64,000 nt of DNA from Cyanobacteria bacterium OH_PDB_230 (GTDB lineage: Bacteria; Cyanobacteriota; Vampirovibrionia; Gastranaerophilales; Gastranaerophilaceae), in assembly GCA_023421795.1 (NCBI GenBank), contig JAEZSO010000002.1, positions 868,001 to 932,000 on the forward strand, given 5' to 3'. Position 1 is the first letter of the stretch. Each line of letters starts with the position of its first letter. This document shows positions 60,437 to 64,000 of this stretch, piece after piece. The position numbers and the translations under genes were made by a program. The notes beneath the pieces are model-generated. The model was not told the origin of the DNA, ran no database searches, and saw only the letters and a program-made list of their open reading frames with translations.

Positions 60437-60465
60437 AAATCTATCCTTTAATGTTGGATAGATTT
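60437..60465 (-). terminator. Intrinsic terminator of the 70-residue gene
   Basis: Stem AAATCTATCC (60437-60446) / GGATAGATTT (60456-60465), loop TTTAATGTT. Leftward reading gives a run of eight U residues. Confidence 0.7.
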
Positions 60466-60553
60466 AAAATTCCCTAATTCTTTGGACTAAATGTTAAAAT
60501 TTTTCTCGTCCGTTCTTCTTCCTTTTCCATATAGTGGTTAGATTGATTAGAAT

Positions 60554-60766
60554 CTATCCTTTGATTACTTTTGATACAAAGTTCATTACTTCAAAAACTG
60601 ATTCTTTAACAAATGATGTAGCTAATTTTGAAAGTGGTTGGTTGTCGATATAATCAAATGCTACATATATTGGATCAGCTGAGTTTCTGAATCTCATTCT
60701 TGGATCGTTGATTCCAAGTACTGTATTATTAAAAATGCTTTCGTCTAAAGTTATTGTGCCTGCCAT
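60554..60766 (-). CDS. Hypothetical protein, 70 aa
   Basis: A soluble 70-residue protein beginning MAGTITLDESIFNN with an amphipathic C-terminus (KESVFEVMNFVSKVIKG). I recognise no family. AGAGGA precedes the ATG and a terminator follows about 90 bases downstream. An 18-bp palindrome lies upstream at 60819. Probably real. Confidence 0.5.
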   Translation of the reverse strand: MAGTITLDESIFNNTVLGINDPRMRFRNSADPIYVAFDYIDNQPLSKLATSFVKESVFEVMNFVSKVIKG

Positions 60767-60818
60767 AGTTTCTAAATCCTCTGTGGTTATTGTATTTTGT
60801 CATCTCTCTTATGTATAT

Positions 60819-60836
60819 ATAAAGTATATACTTTAT
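60819..60836 (-). promoter_or_regulatory. 18-bp perfect palindrome upstream of the 70-residue gene
   Basis: ATAAAGTAT joined to ATACTTTAT is fully symmetric. It lies 53-70 bases before the ATG at 60766, near a TTGATA-like -35 reading leftward. RHH or other dimeric repressors bind such sites, and an RHH gene is adjacent. Confidence 0.4.
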
Positions 60837-60949
60837 CAAAAATTGCCTTTTTCTCTCTTTTTTATTAAGTTATGTTACAAAAACGAACTCTCTTGCAATT
60901 TTTTGAAAATGCTTTTATGACTGGTTTTTTAGCCTATTTTTTTGCAACA

Positions 60950-60975
60950 AAAAAGCGACCGTTGAGTCGCTTTTT
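60950..60975 (-). terminator. Intrinsic terminator of the RHH regulator
   Basis: A perfect 10-bp stem AAAAAGCGAC (60950-60959) / GTCGCTTTTT (60966-60975), loop CGTTGA, follows the RHH stop. Confidence 0.8.
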
Positions 60976-60994
60976 TTATTATTTTATCTTTTTA

Positions 60995-61183
60995 TTAATC
61001 CAATAAAGTTTCAAGAATTGATGCGTTTTTAATAGCTACTGCATTTTCTCTTACTCTTTGTTTGTGGATATAAGTTCTTAATGCTTCTCTTATTAATTCA
61101 CTTCTTGAGCGGTTTTCAGTATCTGCTACTTTATCGATTTCCCCTAAAAATTTCTCGGGCATTGAAATTAAAACTCGTGCCAT
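60995..61183 (-). CDS. Ribbon-helix-helix (CopG-type) DNA-binding protein
   Basis: A 62-residue protein. ARVLISMPEKFLGEIDKVA forms the ribbon and first helix, and RSRSELIREALRTYIHKQR the second, the CopG/MetJ-like arrangement. It probably dimerises and binds palindromic operators. AAGGAG precedes the ATG. No toxin gene lies alongside, so an antitoxin role is not supported; autoregulation or control of the neighbour is possible. Confidence 0.85.
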   Translation of the reverse strand: MARVLISMPEKFLGEIDKVADTENRSRSELIREALRTYIHKQRVRENAVAIKNASILETLLD

Positions 61184-61309
61184 ATATTCTTCTCCTTTGT
61201 GTTTTGTTTCGTACTTATATAAAAAATTTTACTAGATAAAAATTGACTATTCTGTATATATTTTTTAAATATCGCTTAACATTTCTTAACAATATTAGCT
61301 CGTATTCGT

Positions 61310-61318
61310 TGCTATTAT
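61310..61318 (+). promoter_or_regulatory. Extended -10 of the nitrilase-family gene
   Basis: TGCTATTAT (61310-61318) matches TG-n-TATAAT with one mismatch; the -35 region is poor. The leader to the ATG at 61378 is about 53 bases. Confidence 0.4.
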
Positions 61319-61377
61319 GGGCTTTTAGAAGTTAACATTAAATTGAAGAGAGATTAAAAGAAAGCTAAAATATTACC

Positions 61378-62154
61378 ATGTCGAAAATTAATATACTATT
61401 AGTTCAAATATGCCCCAAAAAAGGCGATAAAAAAGGGAACCTTAACAGAGTCAAAACACTTATCGAAGAGAGCGGTTATAAAGATATTGATTTGATTTTG
61501 TTGCCGGAATTCTTTAACACCGGTATTGATAATAAATCCTTTATAGAATTAGCAGAAGAAGAAAGTAACAGTGAAACTATTAATTTTTTCTCTGAGATTG
61601 CTATTAAATACAGTACAAATATAGTCATGGGTACCATAATAGAAAAAGACGGCGAAAAGTTATATAACACCAGTTATTTCATTGATAGACACGGCAACAT
61701 AGCAGGTAAATACCGCAAAATGCATTTATTTAACTACTTTGGCGGTAATGAAGGTGAATGTTTGTCGCCGGGAGATGAAATAGTAGTTCTGGAGACAGAT
61801 ATCGGAAAACTAGGAATGTCTATATGCTTTGATATAAGATTTCCGTTGTTGTTTAATAAATTGCTAAAAAAAGGTGCCGAAATTATCGTCTGCCCTGCCG
61901 CATGGGCTGCTGATTGGGTTCATACTTGGGAGATTTCTAATCAGGCTTTAGCTCTTCAAAATGCAGCATATTTTGTTTCTTGTACTGGTTGTGGAGACGC
62001 CGGATATTTATTGGCCGGGAATTCTATGATTGTCGATCCTTATGGGAATATCGTAGAGAAGATGGGCCTTCAAGAATCAGTTTTGTATAAGACTATTGAT
62101 TTAAATGTAGTAAAAGAACTTAGAGACACATTTCCTATAATGAATTTAGAATAA
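61378..62154 (+). CDS. Carbon-nitrogen hydrolase (nitrilase superfamily, omega-amidase-like)
   Basis: A 258-residue amidase-fold enzyme. The Glu-Lys-Cys triad is visible as LLPEFFNTG, YRKMHLFNYF and MSICFDIRFP. The length and RFP loop fit the omega-amidase/YafV/Nit2 group that hydrolyses alpha-keto amides, but the substrate is not certain. The ribosome site is weak. A shared terminator follows at 62164. Confidence 0.88.
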   Translation: MSKINILLVQICPKKGDKKGNLNRVKTLIEESGYKDIDLILLPEFFNTGIDNKSFIELAEEESNSETINFFSEIAIKYSTNIVMGTIIEKDGEKLYNTSYFIDRHGNIAGKYRKMHLFNYFGGNEGECLSPGDEIVVLETDIGKLGMSICFDIRFPLLFNKLLKKGAEIIVCPAAWAADWVHTWEISNQALALQNAAYFVSCTGCGDAGYLLAGNSMIVDPYGNIVEKMGLQESVLYKTIDLNVVKELRDTFPIMNLE

Positions 62155-62163
62155 ATAAAACAA

Positions 62164-62196
62164 AAAAAAGGGTCAGTTGTTAACTGACCCTTTTTT
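62164..62196. terminator. Bidirectional terminator between the nitrilase-family and phage genes
   Basis: A perfect 15-bp stem AAAAAAGGGTCAGTT (62164-62178) / AACTGACCCTTTTTT (62182-62196) with a 3-base loop, between convergent genes. Confidence 0.85.
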
Positions 62197-62199
62197 AAA

Positions 62200-62553
62200 T
62201 TACACATGTAATTGTGAACGTAAGTTTTGTATTTGTGATTCTATTTCTTCAAGTTTTGTTCTTGAATATTCGTTGTTATTTAGCAGAATTTCACGTAATG
62301 CTCTTGCTTGTTGAGCTTCTATTAATATTATTTGTGATTTAATTTTGTTGTTTTCTTCTTCTTGTTTTTTTGCTAAATAATTTGAATCGTTTATAACATT
62401 AATAACTGTGTTGTCTTCAAGCTTTTCAAAGTCTTCTAATGCATATATGGCCGTTTCTGTTTCTTCTATTCTTAAGCCTTTATTATGATTATATTCAACA
62501 ATGAAATCTGCTTTTTCTTTTCCTGTAAAAGGTTTATCTAATTTATGTGACAT
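62200..62553 (-). CDS. Small coiled-coil protein of the tail-fibre cassette
   Basis: A 117-residue protein. Residues about 1-55 form a charged domain (FTGKEKADFIVEYNHNKGL) and the C-terminal half is a coiled coil (SQIILIEAQQARALREIL). I do not recognise the family. It follows the tail-fibre-like gene by 10 bases and shares its direction, so a chaperone or fibre-associated role is inferred from context. Confidence 0.55.
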   Translation of the reverse strand: MSHKLDKPFTGKEKADFIVEYNHNKGLRIEETETAIYALEDFEKLEDNTVINVINDSNYLAKKQEEENNKIKSQIILIEAQQARALREILLNNNEYSRTKLEEIESQIQNLRSQLHV

Positions 62554-62563
62554 TTTTTTCTCC

Positions 62564-63541
62564 TTAATATCCGCTTACTTTCCAATACAAAATAGGTAAT
62601 CCAAAAGCAGCAACTGTATTTGAATTACTCAGTATTGCGTTACATCCGGTTGTCGTCAATGAAGCAAATGCAAATAGACCACACCCGGTATTAGACGTAG
62701 TATGACTCCCTATTATGGAGTATTTAGTATCTTTCATTGTTTTTAAATAAGTTATACTCAGAAACCAAGAGCTACTGGCGTTTAAATTGCTGCCTTTTGC
62801 GACTTGTCCTCCCTGCTCTATCCAGCCGTCAGACCAAACTCTATACCAGGAAGTGCCGTTTGTGTAAGAATCCACTATAACGAGGGGCAGTGTGTCTACC
62901 GAATTGTTTCTTGTTACAGTGCCCCAGGTTGCTGAATTTAAATTGTATCCGTTTTGATTAAATGGAAATATTTTTGTGGCTGTTATTGCTCCATTAGTCA
63001 TAGTAAATGAAGCAACAGGAACTTTTGTATATTCTACCCAAGTTGTTCCATCCCATTTGCCTACAAATAATGGTTCAGTTGAAAGGTTCATCCATAAATC
63101 ATTTGCGTTTTTTGTTGAAGGTTCTACGTTCTGTCTATATATTGTATTAGGGAAATATTCAAGTGTAGAATCTGCTCCAACAAATATGTTATAAGTTCCA
63201 TCAGATAGACTTGCACAATTTATTGACGCTAAAGACTCTATCTTAACTGTTATGCCCTTGTGCGTGGTCATTTCAAACGGTGCATTAAAATATATAGTTG
63301 CTCCTGATGTAGTTATTAAAGAGCCGTGTGCGTTGTTCACGCAAAATTTTGTTCTTCTTTCCTGAAGAAGCTTCTGCGTATCCGTCAGCTTTTCTTTTGT
63401 AGTGTTTAAATCGTTTGTTGCTGTTATTAAGTTAGTATTTACCTCTGTCAGAAAATCTGCAACACAAGTAAAGTTTGAATTTACTTCATTCGCTTTTGCT
63501 TTTGTTCCCGGAATGAAGGTGTAGGGGATTTTGAATACCAT
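62564..63541 (-). CDS. Phage tail-fibre-like protein
   Basis: A 325-residue protein. The N-terminus FIPGTKAKANEVNSNF matches the baseplate-attachment motif (G-x-x-A-x-A-x-x-VN-x-NF) of tail fibres, a helical linker follows (about 35-60), and the body is beta-rich with WYRVWSDGWIEQGGQ, a motif of gp53/gp37-like tail-fibre C-termini. It ends in a Trp/Tyr-rich YWKVSGY. No tail sheath, tape measure or integrase is visible, so this is a fragment of a prophage or phage-tail-like particle, or the edge of one continuing to the right. Confidence 0.78.
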   Translation of the reverse strand: MVFKIPYTFIPGTKAKANEVNSNFTCVADFLTEVNTNLITATNDLNTTKEKLTDTQKLLQERRTKFCVNNAHGSLITTSGATIYFNAPFEMTTHKGITVKIESLASINCASLSDGTYNIFVGADSTLEYFPNTIYRQNVEPSTKNANDLWMNLSTEPLFVGKWDGTTWVEYTKVPVASFTMTNGAITATKIFPFNQNGYNLNSATWGTVTRNNSVDTLPLVIVDSYTNGTSWYRVWSDGWIEQGGQVAKGSNLNASSSWFLSITYLKTMKDTKYSIIGSHTTSNTGCGLFAFASLTTTGCNAILSNSNTVAAFGLPILYWKVSGY

Positions 63542-63722
63542 ATTTTTCCTTTCTTTTAGGTCTAAGAGTAAGCTTACCCTTTTAATATGGCATTTTAAAA
63601 AATTGGTTTTAGAATTTTTGTAATCCTTAGTCCCGACTTTTTTAGAAAAATAGCGTTAATAGAGCTCCAAAAAGCTGGCATGTAAAAAAAAATGAATACC
63701 GAAGGTAAATGTTATTCCCGAT

Positions 63723-64000
63723 TTAAAAACTTATTTTTAATTTGATTTTGGAATATTTTATAAACCAGTCTTTGCCTTTCAGTTCTTCCTCATTTATTTT
63801 TTTATATTCCCATCCAGAAATTATTCCATCTTCACTTAAAGTATCCAATGTGTTTTCAAGTTTTTCTCTTATAAGTGAGGGTTTTAGTGAGGTTGTTTCT
63901 GCTTTTATTAAATCAGTCAGGCATTGCGATTTAATGACTATGTGTTTTTGGCCAGAAATATAATTGTTGAAGGAGAGATATTCTCCTATTCTTTTGTGCC
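63723..64000 (-). CDS. Partial gene running off the right edge, hypothetical
   Basis: Minus strand reads open from 64000 to a TAA at 63723 (92 codons, start outside). The visible residues include LSFNNYISGQKHIVIKS, then SLIREKLENTLDTLSEDGII and KGKDWFIKYSKIKL, resembling a winged-helix-like C-terminus, but I cannot name a family. It lies upstream of the tail-fibre gene on the same strand. Confidence 0.45.
   Translation of the reverse strand, partial: HKRIGEYLSFNNYISGQKHIVIKSQCLTDLIKAETTSLKPSLIREKLENTLDTLSEDGIISGWEYKKINEEELKGKDWFIKYSKIKLKISF

Noticed and set aside
60995..61183. RHH protein as the antitoxin of a toxin-antitoxin pair
   Set aside because: No adjacent small gene resembling RelE, MazF or another toxin; the nearest gene is separated by a terminator.
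1..64000. CRISPR array or cas genes
   Set aside because: No regularly spaced direct repeats of 25-40 bases and no Cas-like protein were seen by eye.

Overview
The window is AT-rich bacterial chromosome, densely coded on both strands. The gene content points to a Gram-negative-type relative of the cyanobacteria, most likely the non-photosynthetic Vampirovibrionia/Melainabacteria (Gastranaerophilales-like). It combines KDO-8-phosphate synthase (lipopolysaccharide), the DXP isoprenoid route, a cyanobacterial-type DUF3326 protein, a YvcK protein with membrane segments, flagellar genes, and several large proteins I recognise only as lineage-type hypotheticals. No photosynthesis gene is present. 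The taxonomic call is an inference from family composition; no search was run.

Layout. 1-5.8 kb: anmK (cut by the left edge), manC, a membrane-anchored SGNH-like protein, aroQ, dxr and a YbaK-type protein. 5.85-6.08 kb: tRNA-Cys and tRNA-Gly. 6.2-14.4 kb: an alpha-oxoamine synthase, then an accessory block with a PHP-domain protein, a cupin-tailed protein, a Dps-like ferritin, a small hypothetical and a 20-residue-repeat solenoid protein; tRNA-Pro follows. 14.7-17.2 kb: UPF0173 hydrolase, DUF3326 and a pseudopilin. 17.2-25.7 kb: priA coupled to a PC4-like gene, an unusually long phosphohexomutase, and ileS. 25.8-30.8 kb: a transglutaminase-like protein, the dapB-asd-dapA lysine/diaminopimelate operon, and kdsA. 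31-35 kb: two tandem exported paralogs and spoT/rel. 35-42.2 kb: DUF167, secG, dut, a glycine-zipper protein, and the leftward run pxpA-yvcK-panB-panC-membrane protein. 42.4-45.1 kb: a flagellar mini-cluster (fliJ-like, fliK-like, flgF/G-like) and an HTH-coiled-coil protein. 45.1-50.2 kb: pyrH-frr-cdsA-rnc-rpe-nagA and a flavoprotein. 50.3-56.3 kb: ycaO, rpoD, dnaG and dgt. 56.4-62.2 kb: rpmB, a possible small RNA, deoB, ferredoxin, nth, a pyruvyl-transferase-family protein, an RHH regulator and a nitrilase-family amidase. 62.2-64 kb: phage tail-fibre-like genes and a gene cut by the right edge.

Most of the window is housekeeping metabolism and information processing in tight operons: peptidoglycan precursor supply and recycling, LPS, pantothenate, lysine, replication and transcription. 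The most unusual material is a set of lineage-type proteins, four of which share a short V-x-F-(S)-G motif at the end of a low-complexity polar leader. Behind it they carry a transglutaminase-like core, a cupin, a beta-solenoid or a small alpha domain. A fifth, a PHP phosphoesterase-like protein, has a similar first ten residues but not the motif. This looks like an undescribed N-terminal sorting or processing signal on effector-like proteins and is the main candidate novelty. Other points of interest are a bidirectional terminator holding both stop codons in its loop, an inverted repeat over the flavoprotein promoter, a purine-rich possible sRNA upstream of deoB, and a long phosphohexomutase with an altered phosphoserine loop.
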